Origin: Zantedeschia hybrid cultivar
Lineage: Eukaryota; Streptophyta; Magnoliopsida; Alismatales; Araceae
Length of the DNA stretch: 64,000 bases
NCBI GenBank assembly: GCA_030544215.1
Contig: JARZZO010000012.1
Location: forward strand, 41,765,194 to 41,829,193
Direction: 5' to 3'
Shown here: positions 1 to 10,455 of the stretch, piece after piece
Numbering within the stretch: the stretch's first letter is position 1
Layout of the letters: the number at the start of each line of letters is the position of its first letter
Notes under the pieces: model-generated
Databases searched by the model: none
What the model was told of the DNA's origin: nothing
The model's input: the letters and a program-made list of their open reading frames with translations, nothing else
Made by a program: the position numbers and the translations under genes

Positions 1-2470
1 GAAACCACCAAATCCCTCCTCCTTGTGCTTATGATCAACATAATTCTGGCTCTGATCTTCCTCCGCATGTGCATGCGGTCTCTAATCCTGTCTTTGAGGG
101 AGCCATGAACCCGAATGAGCCCTCATATTCCAATCCCTCTGATCTAGTCAACGCTCTGGGAGTTCTGGCCTCCCACCTGGATCCTCAACAGTTTAAGGCA
201 ATCCAATCCATTTTAAAGGGGAAGACACCCATGCAGTCTACTAAACTGAATCATGTCGTTCCCCCTGCTGTTCCTCAACCTCCTCCCCACCATACTTCTT
301 TCATTCACCAGGCTATGGAAGGCCTTCAAGTTTCAACTTCTCGACCAGCTGGGCCACAACTATCCTCCTAAAGGCAACCGGCTAGGCCGCCCACGCCAAC
401 TTATCAAAATGCCCTCGGGCATGACGGAAGCGCTGCCGGACCTCAACCATATTGTCCCCCTTCCCCACATACTCTAGGCAGCAGGCCTATCCTGTACTAC
501 CACCACCTCCTCCCCAGGCTGATCCAACGACTCAAGCTCTGCTCGCAAAGATGGAGCGTATGGATGAACAGTTCAATAATTTTCAGAAAATAATGGGAGT
601 TAAGGTTGCACCTGAGATTAGTCTTCTAAGTCTGCCTGTGTTTCATTTGCCGCCCTCAAAAATGCCAGTGTATAGAAAATACAATGATACTAGTAACCCC
701 TTCACCCATTTGAAGGAGTTTATGTACGAGTCCTCCTTCTGGCAGAACGACAAGAGGTCTTTGGCATTCCTATTCAGGAAATCGTCAGAAGGGCTAGCCC
801 TCGAGTGGTTCTTCCCATTAGAACCGTCTGAAGTGGAAGATTACGGTATCGTATCCCGAAAATTTATTCAATGATACCAGGACAGAGTCACACCGTCTCT
901 ATCCATCATTGATCTGGTTGCTGAGAAAATAAAGCCCGATGAGGACTTCGTCACATTTGCTGATAGATGGAGGAGCATGGCAGAGAAGATTAAGGATTAT
1001 ATGTTTGAATCTAAACAAGTCAAGATGTTGATTTCCAATGCCACCCCTCAATACAAACTGGTCCTAGTTTTGAATAACCTGACCAGAATGGCAGAACTTT
1101 ATGAGAGGACGCGTTACTGTCAGAACGCCTTCAAGGATGCCACTTTTCCAATGTCTTTGATCCTTACCGACCCAACAGACCTCCACCTCGGAAGTCTACC
1201 GTGCCAAATCCTCCTAGCACGGGTCCGACAACTGAAGGCACGCTCTCTCACAAGCAAATCAGCACTATGAAAAACAATCAGCCCCAGTTCACAAGAAACC
1301 AGCAACCACCAAGCCAGCAAGGTTATAGACCTCCAAACCAACAAGGGTATAGACCTCCGAACCAGCAGGGTTACAGACCCCAGTAGCCATAGTACCAGCC
1401 ACAGCAACAGCTCCCGAACCAGCAACAGTATCAGCAACCCTAGTACCAGCAGCAGAACCAATAGCAGTACCAGCCGCGCGCACCGCCGGCGTACCATAAT
1501 GTACCTCCCCCAAACGATTACAACCAACAGAAGAAGCCTCCAGGCCCTAAAAGGGTGACATATCCAGCACTCCCAGAATCTTTACTGGACATTTTCAATG
1601 CCCTGATGGCAGCCAATACCTTAGTCTTGCCCAGGGAAAAGACAGTCTGGCCCCAAAATGCCAACACTTCCAGGTATTATGCCTTTCACAGGCGACCTGG
1701 ACATACAATAGTTACTTGCTTCCAATTCCGAGATTACATCCATGATCTTAATGATCAAGGAGGCATTGATTGGGAGGAGATGAGGAAGTACATATCTGCC
1801 TTGAAGGCAAGAAGACTTCAACAACAACAACAACAACAATAACAACCACAACAGCAACAGCAGCAGCAACAACAGAGAGCGCCAGCACATGCGGCAACAC
1901 CTCCGAACATGGGTATAGTGCAAAACCCACTTCTGGAGCATCAACATCAAAATCAGATTGCCCCCATCTTGACGAATAGCCATTCTGAGGCTAATCGAGG
2001 GCAGCAGTGGAAGATAGAGGATTCTTCCTCTATTTACTCAACAGGCCATCAACCGAGCACCGCCGACCAACCACCACGCCGCATTCTTCGCATACCCAAA
2101 CCGCAACCCATTACCATTACACCTGTACCAACACCCGCATACCTTCTACCCACACCCATTACACCATCCACCACCACGCCACCATTAAACAACCATCCAC
2201 AAGCCAATTATGCACCCCTACTACCATCCAAACCATTACTCCGCATGCCATTTCCCACATCATCCACCACAACCACTCACCCCAGTGACACACAGCCATC
2301 CAAACTGCTACTTTGTATGCCATTCCCCACTTCACCTGCACCAACCACTTACCCCTCCACCATCCAACTATCTAAACCCCTCATCCGCACCACGCCTCCA
2401 CCAAACAACCCCGCGCCGTCACCCATTTGCCAACCCCCCACACCATCTAAACCATCCACCAACCCCGCGG
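1..2470 (+). pseudogene. Element A gag, Tat/Athila-like Ty3/gypsy (unit 1, 5' cut by window)
   Basis: This is the capsid/nucleocapsid region of a gypsy retrotransposon; the intact copy of its start is at 33650. The retrotransposon-gag core lies at about 680-1180. Next comes a Gln/Pro/Tyr-rich stretch with repeated NQQGYRPP (1310-1500), then a zinc-finger-like CxFH...GH...C segment near 1675-1720 in which the first Cys is Tyr. A Thr/Pro-rich tail runs to 2470. It is dead: TGA at 872-874, several TAG stops in the Gln-rich tract near 1384-1465, TAA near 1840, and frame changes near 370-450 and 1190-1260. Many stops look like Gln CAG or CAA changed to TAG or TAA. The reading continues beyond solo LTR F at 4796. 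Confidence 0.85.
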
Positions 2471-4790
2471 TGTAACGACCCACCACCCTATAATCGGGGA
2501 TCCGATTACTAAATGGGTACCGAATCATTAATTTGGGACCAAACCAGGATCTAGTAAGTCTGGGAAATAAATAATACTAAGCTAAACATTCACATCGCAT
2601 TGAATTGAAATAAAAGTGCAGGAATTAAAATTATTACAATGCGACTCGATACAGCAAATAATTACATTCTCCAACAGAAGGAAATAATTAAACATACAGG
2701 CCAAAGATAAACAACAACTACATCGGGGCATACCCCGGAACAACCGCTGAAGGCACACCACACCCGGCCGCACACGCCGCTCTAAGTCTGTTGGGAGTCC
2801 TCACTTGAAAACCGCAGGGGTGAGTCTCAAGACAAGACTCAGTAGGGATCCTTCGATCCCCACTGCCCACGCACACACCCACAAGTGTAAAGTACAGCTA
2901 ACGGTAAAGTAACAAGTGTAGTGGCAGGTACAATATCTAATTCTCTACGTGAGAACACATGCAGTCGAAATATAATAATCATGCACATTTTAAACCAACC
3001 GTTAGAAAACCCACAACTGCCGTCTCGATAGAACTCGCCGACCGTACAAACAACGGTGAGAAGAACCTCGACCCGCTGAGACCAAGGAGCAGCCCCTCGG
3101 ATAGCACGCTCGCTACTCCGGCCCAACTGGCTCAGGTGACTACCCCTTCCCTCAGCATGAGTGACTCTCCGAATGTACCACTCCGACACCGGTACTAGCT
3201 GACCCCGGGGTTCACCAGGTGACCCTCTCTCACTAGGCATCACCCCGCCCACGCCCCCACCGGCGCTGTGCTCACGCCCCCACCAGCACAGGGTGATAAA
3301 GCGCTACAATGTCACTCCAGGTCCACAGTAACTGAAAACCCAACACAGTGCGATCCGGTCACGTGAAAAGCCCGCGATCGCATAACACACATAGAACCAT
3401 CCGATCATGAGGAATCCATCTCTATCGGGTGCACTAAAACATGTGCTAACCAACTATCTAGCAGTATGAACACGTTTTACTGGCATGAATTAGTGAGATT
3501 CTGTCTTGAATCGCGTCGACCGAGGTCGACGCCATTCAAGCTCCATGTACAGGTTCATATAAATCAGTCTTCAGAATCTGGCCTTAAAAGGCGTCGACAC
3601 CAGTGGTCGCCTTTTAAAAGGTGTCGACATCCCCAGACGCCATTCAACACGGAAATCCGGAAATTCCAAGGTCTTATTCAGGAGATTTCTGCGGTTAAAA
3701 AGCGTCGTGAGTTCCTGACGCCATTCAAAAACGCGTCGTTCACCCCCGACGTCTTTTAGCCACAGAATTCCCAACCTGGCAGACTTTCTGTCAGTCGATT
3801 CCTGTCTAAAAGGCGTCGTGATGGCCCGACGCCCTTCAAAAAGGCATCGACCATGCACGACGTCTTTCAACCCCAGGAACCAGAACCGCCCTAAGCCCGA
3901 GGGTTCTCTTTCAACCCCAAATAACCCCAAAAATCATCCAAAATGGAGGGAAACGAGGAGCAATACCATCCATAGGCGAACACCCTCATAGAAATCCTAA
4001 ACATGCTCATTCTAACCCCCGAAACCAAAGATCTACCACATGCATAAACGAGGAAAACATGATTTTAAAGACAACGCTATGGGGAACGTCACCCTACCGG
4101 ACACTCGAGCGCCTCCGAGCTTCAAGCCGCCCGCCTGTCTCGCCCCACGCCGCCGCCGGTACCGCCGAGGTCGTCCTAGCCCCACCGTGACGTCGGCCGC
4201 CGTCCGGAGTGTAGAACGCCGCAGTGGAAGTGGAGGTGGTAGGGGTAGGAGCCAAGTAGAGGATGGAGTGGAGTGAGAGGCGAAATGGTGTGAGGAAAAG
4301 AGGGAGGAGGAGGGGGGTCGCCGCCGGTCACCGGAGGAGGAGGAGAGAAGGAGAGTAGGAGGAAATGAGGGAAAGAAGGAGGGCTCGCGGGGTTAACCAA
4401 AGACTGGCTAAAATGCGTCGACATCTACGGACGCCTATCAGGTGACATGACGGCCGCTCTGACAAGATTCTAAAACGCGTCGTCCTAAACAGACGCCATT
4501 CAGACAACTTGTCAGGGCCGTACTCTGACACACCCATAGTCGCAGTCTGAAAGGCGTCGACCCACACGGACGCCGTTCAGACGACCTGACAGGGCCGTAC
4601 TCTCGCGGCCCAAGGTCAGTCCACGTGGCACCCACGTGGCAGAACCTGAAACGAGTCTGCCACGGTGGACGCCGTTTAAAACGCGTCTCGAGGTCCTGAC
4701 GCGATTCGACTCAGAACCTCCGCCCCTCACAAGGGCTAGAACAACGGGGGTCCGACCCGAAAACTGGATCCGAAAGTCTCGATCCTTACA
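2471..4790 (-). mobile_element. Solo LTR F, related to element G's LTRs (unit 1)
   Basis: This 2,320-bp LTR starts TGTAAC and ends CTTACA on the plus strand. On the minus strand it starts TGTAAGGA and ends GTTACA, as in the LTRs of G. It is flanked by perfect 5-bp target-site duplications CGCGG (2466-2470 and 4791-4795). No PBS, PPT or coding region adjoins it, so it is a solo LTR left by LTR-LTR recombination. It interrupts the Thr/Pro-rich region between gag and protease of element A. Its first 60 bases and its GCGTCG palindromes resemble G's LTR, but it is about 400 bp shorter, so it is a different subfamily. Confidence 0.92.
3505..4712. repeat. Palindrome array in solo LTR F (unit 1)
   Basis: About a dozen imperfect palindromes of roughly 35 bp lie in two clusters, 3505-3880 and 4404-4712. 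The form is (T)NAAANGCGTCG, 8-12 bases, then CGACGCCNTTNA. The best unit, 3505-3540, pairs 16 of 17 positions around a two-base centre. At 3584-3593 and 3609-3618 the arms are perfectly complementary over 10 bp. Outer arm sequences differ between units (CTTGAA/TTCAAG, TCTGAA/TTCAGA) but stay complementary. The function is unknown. The GACGTC/TGACG cores resemble plant bZIP sites, which is inference only. Confidence 0.8.
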
Positions 4791-4795
4791 CGCGG

Positions 4796-5915
4796 TGCTC
4801 AAACTATCACCTACACCTTCCACCATTGAAGAACACACGCTCTGGAGCGGGAGAATATTCAACAAGGTCTTTCCTCAGTCTACAGTCAAAGACGGCCCAT
4901 GACAACCGCCAGAGGAAGCTAATAATGATGATAGTGCACCAGGCACTCAATACGACCTGTTGAAATAGTTAGACAAAACACCGGCACGAATCTCTGTGCT
5001 TGAGTTGTTCAAAAGATCCAAGACCCATCAGGAGGCTCTGATGGAATATTTGCAGAATGTTATGGTCAACGAAGACGTGCCGGCAGAAAAGATCACCATA
5101 CTGTTAGTGTCTCAGGGGGATCAGCTGTCTATTACATTCCATACCTCGGAACTAGCACCACTAGCAGTCAGAAGCATGGCTTTGAGCATTACGGTCAACA
5201 TCTGCAAGAAGGCCGTAGATGCATGCCTGGTTGACACAGGGGCCTCAATCAACGTTTTATCACCGAAGACCGTTGAATTGTGTTGTATACCCAGGGAGAA
5301 GTGGCTGCCTTCCCCTATTTCTGTTACGGCATACGTCTACCCGTTCCCCTCTTGGAATGATTTATCTAAAGGTAGAATTAGGCCCTGTTTGTTACAATGA
5401 AGTCGAGTTCCACATCTTGAAAATCGATCCATCTTTGAAGGGTATCCTTGGCCACCCTTACATTAAGTCTCTCGAAGCAATTCTCTCTACAAATCATCAG
5501 TGCCTCAAATTTCTATATAAGGGACGCATCATTAAAGTTACCAGTATGCCGATTCTTACTACTACTCATTTCTTGAATATCAGGCCAACTTCTTTACCTG
5601 GCCAACAACCTTTGTTATCGGTATTACAGGTTTACCGTCCTGTGGTTGATCCCTTGAAAACTGCCACACTTAGTCCTTATCCGATTGATGCCATGAAGCG
5701 GGGGAAGTGCATGAGTACCCCTGGTTCGAAAATTATGATGAAGGGTGGCTATCAGCCAGGAAAGGGGATAGGCACACAATTGCAGGGCAGAACTACGCCC
5801 ATTAAAGACAACCGAACAACACCTGGTAATGGCCTGGGCTATAAGCCGAGAAAAGTCAGGCATGACATTGTACAACAACAAGAAAATGAAGACGGCCAGA
5901 GGGCCTGGGAAACAA
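4796..5915 (+). pseudogene. Element A protease and G-patch region (unit 1)
   Basis: This continues element A's polyprotein after solo LTR F. The retroviral-type aspartic protease motif DTGASINVLS lies near 5234-5265, preceded by the typical hydrophobic strand. The flap and C-terminal part (HILKIDPSLKGILGHPYI, 5410-5465) are in another frame, so a frameshift lies near 5330-5400. At about 5740-5850 there is a G-patch-like segment (GYQPGKGIG, LQG, GNGLGYKP), a feature of Tat/Ogre-type polyproteins, where it may bind RNA. The reading ends at 5915 against a copia LTR. Element A's reverse transcriptase, RNase H and integrase are not found anywhere in the unit. Confidence 0.82.
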
Positions 5916-6557
5916 TGATCAATTGATTAATTAATTAATAAATGGTTATTAATTGATTAATAAAGCCAGTGAGGAGTCACTGGGCTTGTTGGGCCATTAA
6001 TTGGACTAGTAATTGGGCCTAAAGGGTCACACGCAAATGATTCTCAAGGCGATGGATAAATAAGTGGGTTTTATACAAACCGGGGGTTTTTATGAAAAAT
6101 TCTGCGGTTAGTATAAAACATAGTGAACGGGCTGAGCAGGCCAAGCTGCTGCTAACCCTAGGTGCCCCTCCTCTGTTTCTCTCTCTCTCTGGCGTCCAGA
6201 CAGATCCAGATCTGCTCCGCCGCTTCTCCGAATCCTGTTCGACGGGAAATCGTCCGCGCATTGCGGCGATCGTTGTGGCGACCGGCGGAGGTTTCGTGGG
6301 CTGCGAAGAACGAGGAGCGTGAGGATATCCGTCGCGAGGAGGATCGCGTGGACTTCGCTAGAGGCCTGGTGCTTGCGCGGCTTGCTGTGTCGCACCGACG
6401 GAACCGAACGGTTGCGGATTCAAATCCGCACACGGTGAGAACAGATAATCCGATTATCGTGTTTTTAGATTTTTCGAAACGGGAACGGATCTCCATTTTA
6501 TTTTTTATTTCCGCTGCATGCTGCGCGGGAGATCCGGAGAAACCCGAGAACCCAATA
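5916..6557 (+). mobile_element. Copia element E 5' LTR (unit 1), possibly 5'-truncated
   Basis: This is the plus-strand counterpart of the inverted copia LTRs at 12516-13145 and 29191 onward. It ends CCCAATA (CCAACA in the other copies), followed at once by a PBS, which fixes its right edge. The left edge is uncertain. Homology starts at about 5916-5921 inside element A's coding sequence. The inverted copies continue about 525 bp further, so either this LTR lost its 5' part or the extra sequence is not LTR. It contains a GCGGATTCAAATCCGC hairpin at 6414-6429. Confidence 0.75.
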
Positions 6558-6558
6558 G

Positions 6559-6574
6559 TGGTATCAGAGCCAGG
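6559..6574 (+). other. Primer-binding site of copia E (unit 1)
   Basis: TGGTATCAGAGCCAGG lies one base after the LTR end. It matches the 3' end complement of plant initiator tRNA-Met, the usual minus-strand primer of copia elements. Confidence 0.9.
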
Positions 6575-7275
6575 TTCCACTGTTTCTCGTCTCGTTTTGG
6601 TTTTCGATTTAATATTTTCAAGTATTTATTCCATGCACGAATTCGATTATATTGTTAGAACTGTGTTCATATGATGAACACAATATTAATTGGATTAATG
6701 TTCTGTAATTTTCGAATTTTATTTTGGAGATTTTTGGCGTTCTTCGTCGGACAAATAACAACAGGTTCCGGGCACCTTTGCAGCTTCATTCGGTCAACCC
6801 CAATCGTTGGGGAGGTGGGACGGAACCCCGATGATCTGGGGAAAATGACCGGTCTCCACCGGGCATTAAGATCGCCGCCGAGAAACCCCGAGAGGTAGCT
6901 GGAGTTGGGGGTCATCTTCCTCTTATTTGGTTTTATGAAAACCAGAAAATCTGTTTTTCAAAGAGGGAAAAGGGGCCCGAACAGCTCCCCTTTTTGGGGC
7001 CTTGCCGGCGCAGGGAAGCCCGCCGGCGCCGAGGACTGTTGCTGGTCGGCGCCGTACAACCCAATCGCCGGCCTCCACCACCTTGCAGCTTTGGGGAGTG
7101 GAAGAAGGGGTTCTCCGGCGGGCCCGCCGCCGCCCGAGGGGTTGCCGGTCGGACCGGACGGCACCGGCTAGGCTGCCCGCCGGAGTGGTGCCATCGCCGG
7201 GACCCAGCCAACCCCCCGCCGCCGGCACCTATCCCTGCATTAGGGTTAGGTTTCGGAGTGGGAGAGAAGGGTCTG

Positions 7276-7392
7276 GGGACCCGGTCCCGAGCCGGTCGGA
7301 CCGGCCCGGGCCGGGTCCAGGGCTTGGTCAGACCAGGTCCGAACCAGGCGCCCTCTGTGGGCGCCTGGTCCGAGCCCTGGCTCGACCAGGGC
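7276..7392 (+). repeat. GC-rich hairpin cluster in copia E leader (unit 1)
   Basis: Five consecutive inverted repeats: 7276-7288 (GGGACC/GGTCCC), 7291-7305 (GCCGGTC/GACCGGC), 7321-7339 (TGGTC/GACCA core, extended with G-U pairs), 7343-7369 (11-bp perfect arms, loop TCTGT) and 7374-7392 (GCCCTGG/CCAGGGC). Loops are one to five bases. Confidence 0.8.
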
Positions 7393-7629
7393 CCAAACCC
7401 TTAGGCCCAGCCCTTGTGGCTGAGCCATCTGCTAATTTTTCCCATTTATTAAACCCCTTGTTAAACCACAAATTTGCCCATTTAAATTATAATGGAATAA
7501 TAAAACAGTATTTAAAATTGGTTTTAAAATATTTATATTATTATTCAATTTTAATTTAAATGGGCTTATTAATGATTTTTGACACAATTTTGATTACCAT
7601 TTAGTTGTTAATTTGATTAATGTTAATTG

Positions 7630-8140
7630 TTAGTTTAATAGTTAAACTAATGATTAATCTTAATAATACTAATTTAATGGTTAAATTAGTAATGAATAAT
7701 TATTAGTCTAATAGTTAGATTATTAATTATTATTTCAACTAATTGTTAATTAATATTTGAGTTAGTTATTAATTTAATTATTAAATTAATAATTAACTTA
7801 GATGACTAATTTAAGTGTTAAATTAGTAGTCTTTAATTATTATTGTTAGTTATTAATTTAAGAGTTAAATTAATGATTAACATTAATCATCTAATCTAAT
7901 AGTTAGATTAGTAATTATTAAATAATTAAAGTTAATTGTTAATTTAAGTGTTAAGTTAATAATTAATTTTAAATTAACTAATCTAAGAGTTAGATTAGTA
8001 ATAAATTAATAATTGGAGTTAATTATTAATTTAAGTGTTAAATTATTAATTAACTTTATTGGACTAGTCTAAGAATTAGATTAGTCATTAATAGTCTAAT
8101 TGTTAGATTATCAATGGGGTTTAATCTAAGTGTAAGATTA
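7630..8140 (+). repeat. AT-rich array of about 13 three-base-loop hairpins (unit 1)
   Basis: Each unit has the form ...TYTAA-NNN-TTARA.... Perfect or near-perfect arms occur at 7630-7650 (9 bp), 7668-7690 (10), 7704-7722 (8), 7758-7800 (20 with G-U), 7805-7827 (10), 7844-7882 (18 with G-U), 7891-7911 (9), 7928-7970 (20 with G-U), 7977-7999 (10), 8014-8058 (20 pairs, one mismatch), 8062-8086 (11) and 8091-8111 (9). A weaker one is at 8122-8140. Arm sequences vary (TTTAA/TTAAA, TCTAA/TTAGA, GTTTAA/TTAAAC) but pairing is kept. Confidence 0.85.
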
Positions 8141-8988
8141 TTAGAATTGTTCTAATTTACATGGAATAATATAGAATTATTAATTCAGAGTGTGTGCACA
8201 TGTGATGTGTATTTATTACTTTTAAATTAGATTTAATTGCATGTTAAATTAATTAAAAGTGTTTTCGAAATTCAAAAACCAGTTTTGATTGGATCCCAGT
8301 TTTTGAAAGCCAAAATTATTTATTTTGAAAACTCTTTTATTTTAGCCATGTGATGCGCTAAATCATGTGTAAGATGTTTAAAACACACCGTGGTCATGGA
8401 TATGGACTTACTTAATTATTCATGTGATGAATAGATTGTGTGGATCGTGGATGTTGATTATTTATTAATTGTTAATAAATAGAGGTATGCGTACCTCTCT
8501 CTCTCTCTTATACTCCGATGTACTTCTACTTCCCTCTCTCTTGTACTCGCCATAAGGCTCTCTTCTAATTACATGTAATTCTAGAATTAGTGTAATCTGA
8601 TCGAGGCAATCGAGGAAGGAGCGAGGACGATCCACAGCTGCAACCAGGAAGGCGAAAAGATAGAGATCTCTTGCCTATGTGTTGCAGGTTATCTAATATA
8701 ATTGTTGTGTTAGATTGTGTGTGCGTTTGACTGTAGGCTCCAGTCAAACTCACTGTGCTATCTATGACCACACTAGACATATATGTGATGCAATGTTTTC
8801 TTTTGATTATAAATCAAAGTAGGTATAGTATTTACTAAATATATATGATATATTTTTATGCTATCACCTAGGAGAGACCAAGATAAAAGTTATCTAAATA
8901 CCCTCAGATAAACTCTAAGCCGTAACGCGAGTAGTTAAGAACTTACCGCGTTGTCCACCATCATTATAGTCATAGGATTCGAATCACT

Positions 8989-9315
8989 TTAAATAGGTTT
9001 GTTGTGCTATCCACAAGGCCTGTTTAATTGGGAGGAGAAACTGTGGCTAAGGCATTAGATGCCTATATGATCGGGGTAGAGGAACCATGTAGCTTTGTTG
9101 TGCTATCCACAAGGGCTACATGCAAATCTATGCTCGTCGCGTAACGATGGTTAGCTTAGACCAGAATTAATGGTTTGTTGTGCTATCCACAAGGCCCTTA
9201 AATCTCTGGGGACCGAAGCCATAATCAGATATTGCAAGGAGTTGCAAGTCCCATGAGTTGGGTCTTCTTTGATTGTATTACAGTTTGTTGTGCTATCCAC
9301 AAGGCTGTAGTGCAA
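8989..9315 (+). repeat. Four constant-core hairpins with covarying flanks (unit 1)
   Basis: The same 21-base core occurs four times: TTTG, then TTGTG-CTATC-CACAA, then GG. It starts at 8998, 9094, 9174 and 9284. The core forms a 5-bp stem with a 5-base loop. The flanks differ between copies but pair with each other: 8989-8997/9019-9027 (9 bp, one G-U), 9086-9093/9115-9122 (8 bp, perfect), 9163-9173/9195-9205 (9 of 11) and 9273-9283/9305-9315 (11 bp, two G-U). This is a leader RNA-structure candidate; no function is known to me. Confidence 0.88.
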
Positions 9316-9496
9316 GTCATTGAGATTCTGATCCCCACTAGGAGACTGTCGACGCCTTCCGTTCTGTATAACTGAGGGTTATACAGTCCGTCGAAAATTA
9401 GTGGGAGTTAAACTTGAACAAAAGATCATGTCTTGTTTTAAATTTTAATAATTGAACATCTGCTAAATGGATTTTACTTATCTCCTGTAGGGAATT

Positions 9497-10455
9497 ATGT
9501 CGTCGAATAACCCACTCCGCGGCATACTTGATGCTCTTTTGACTTACCTGATCTACTCGGATTGGTTCAGATACCTGAAGAATGTCTTCATATATGAGCA
9601 CATTGACTTTGTCCCTGGAGCTGATCCTCATGCTGAATCGGCATTAGATGCCCCTGAAGCAGAGATGACAGCTAACGATAAAAGATCGAACGACAAAGGC
9701 AAAAGAGTAGTGAAGGGTGACTGCTTCTACTATAAGCAATATGGTCACTGGAAGAGGAACTGCAAGGAGTTCCTTAACGATAAAGCTCATAGAAAGGTGA
9801 AGCTGTCTGAAGCTTCAGATATCTATATGATAGATATCAACTTGTCAGTTAGAGATTCCATATCTTGGGTATTAGATACCGGATGTGCTTCTCATATCTG
9901 CCATGATGTGCAGATGCTGACAAGTAAGCGCAAGCTGAGACAAGGTGAGGTGGAATTGAGGTTAGGAAATGACGCAAAAGTTGCGACAATTGCTGTTAGG
10001 ACAGCGAACCTCAGACTTCCATTAGGAGACGCTTTAATATTAGAGGATTGTTATTATGTTCCTAGCATAATAAAGAACATCAGATTAGTGTCTTGTTTGG
10101 ACAAGATAGGATATAGGTTGACTATTGAAAATAGAAGTTGTTCGATTTATTATAGTAATAAATCAATAGCTTCGGCATCTTTAGTCAATGGTCTATATCT
10201 GTTAGATGTTTCTTATTATAATCTTCACATTGATAATGCTCTTAAGAAGAGCAATAATTGTGTGAACCAAGCCTACATGTGGCATTGTAAACTTGGGCAC
10301 ATTGGCCAAAGCAGGTTGCAAAAGTTGCACAAGCATGGTTACTTCACAACATTCGATTATGAATCGTTTGCAACATGTAAATCCTGCCTTATGGGAAAGA
10401 AGGCAAGATCTCCATTTACTGGACATGGAGAACGTGCCAAGGACATTCTGGAACT
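9497..10455 (+). pseudogene. Copia E gag remnant, protease and GAG-pre-integrase (unit 1)
   Basis: The reading starts MSSNNPLRGILD, a copia gag N-terminus. Only about 75 residues precede the zinc knuckle, so much of the capsid domain has been deleted. The knuckle (residues 76-89) is broken: C76, H84 and C89 remain but residue 79 is Tyr (codon 9731-9733), consistent with TGT to TAT. The aspartic protease motif SWVLDTGCASHIC (Asp at residue 127) is intact. The GAG-pre-integrase domain (WHCKLGHIG...CKSCLMGKKARSPF, residues about 262-310) follows. A frameshift near 10450 breaks the frame at the start of integrase. The ATG was chosen because it begins the recognisable gag. Confidence 0.85.

Larger units (their letters stand above)
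6575..9496 (+). other. Long structured leader of copia E (unit 1)
   Basis: About 2.9 kb without a convincing gene separates PBS and gag. In order it holds unremarkable sequence (6575-6900), a GC-rich part with hairpins (6900-7400), an AT-rich hairpin array (7630-8140), a stretch with nothing clear (8141-8988), four constant-core hairpins (8989-9315), and a pyrimidine-rich tract ending CTCCTGTAG at 9490, six bases before the gag ATG. That last tract looks like a splice acceptor, so part of the leader could be an intron. No donor was established. Confidence 0.6.

Noticed and set aside
3505..3880. CRISPR-like array of short palindromic repeats
   Set aside because: Repeats are degenerate, spacers are irregular, there are no cas genes, and the context is plant LTRs.
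6400..6440. Possible tRNA gene around the T-arm-like hairpin
   Set aside because: No acceptor stem, D arm or anticodon arm at the right spacing.
6162..6674. 170-codon open frame across the copia LTR end and PBS
   Set aside because: It reads through an LTR and PBS, has no domain, and mirrors frames on the other strand.
7240..7256. TTAGGGTTAGG run resembling a telomere repeat
   Set aside because: Only two units, inside a GC-rich leader, and not the plant TTTAGGG form; treated as chance.
7002..7559. 185-codon Pro/Arg-rich open frame in the copia leader
   Set aside because: GC-rich low-complexity shadow over the hairpin cluster, with frames open on both strands.
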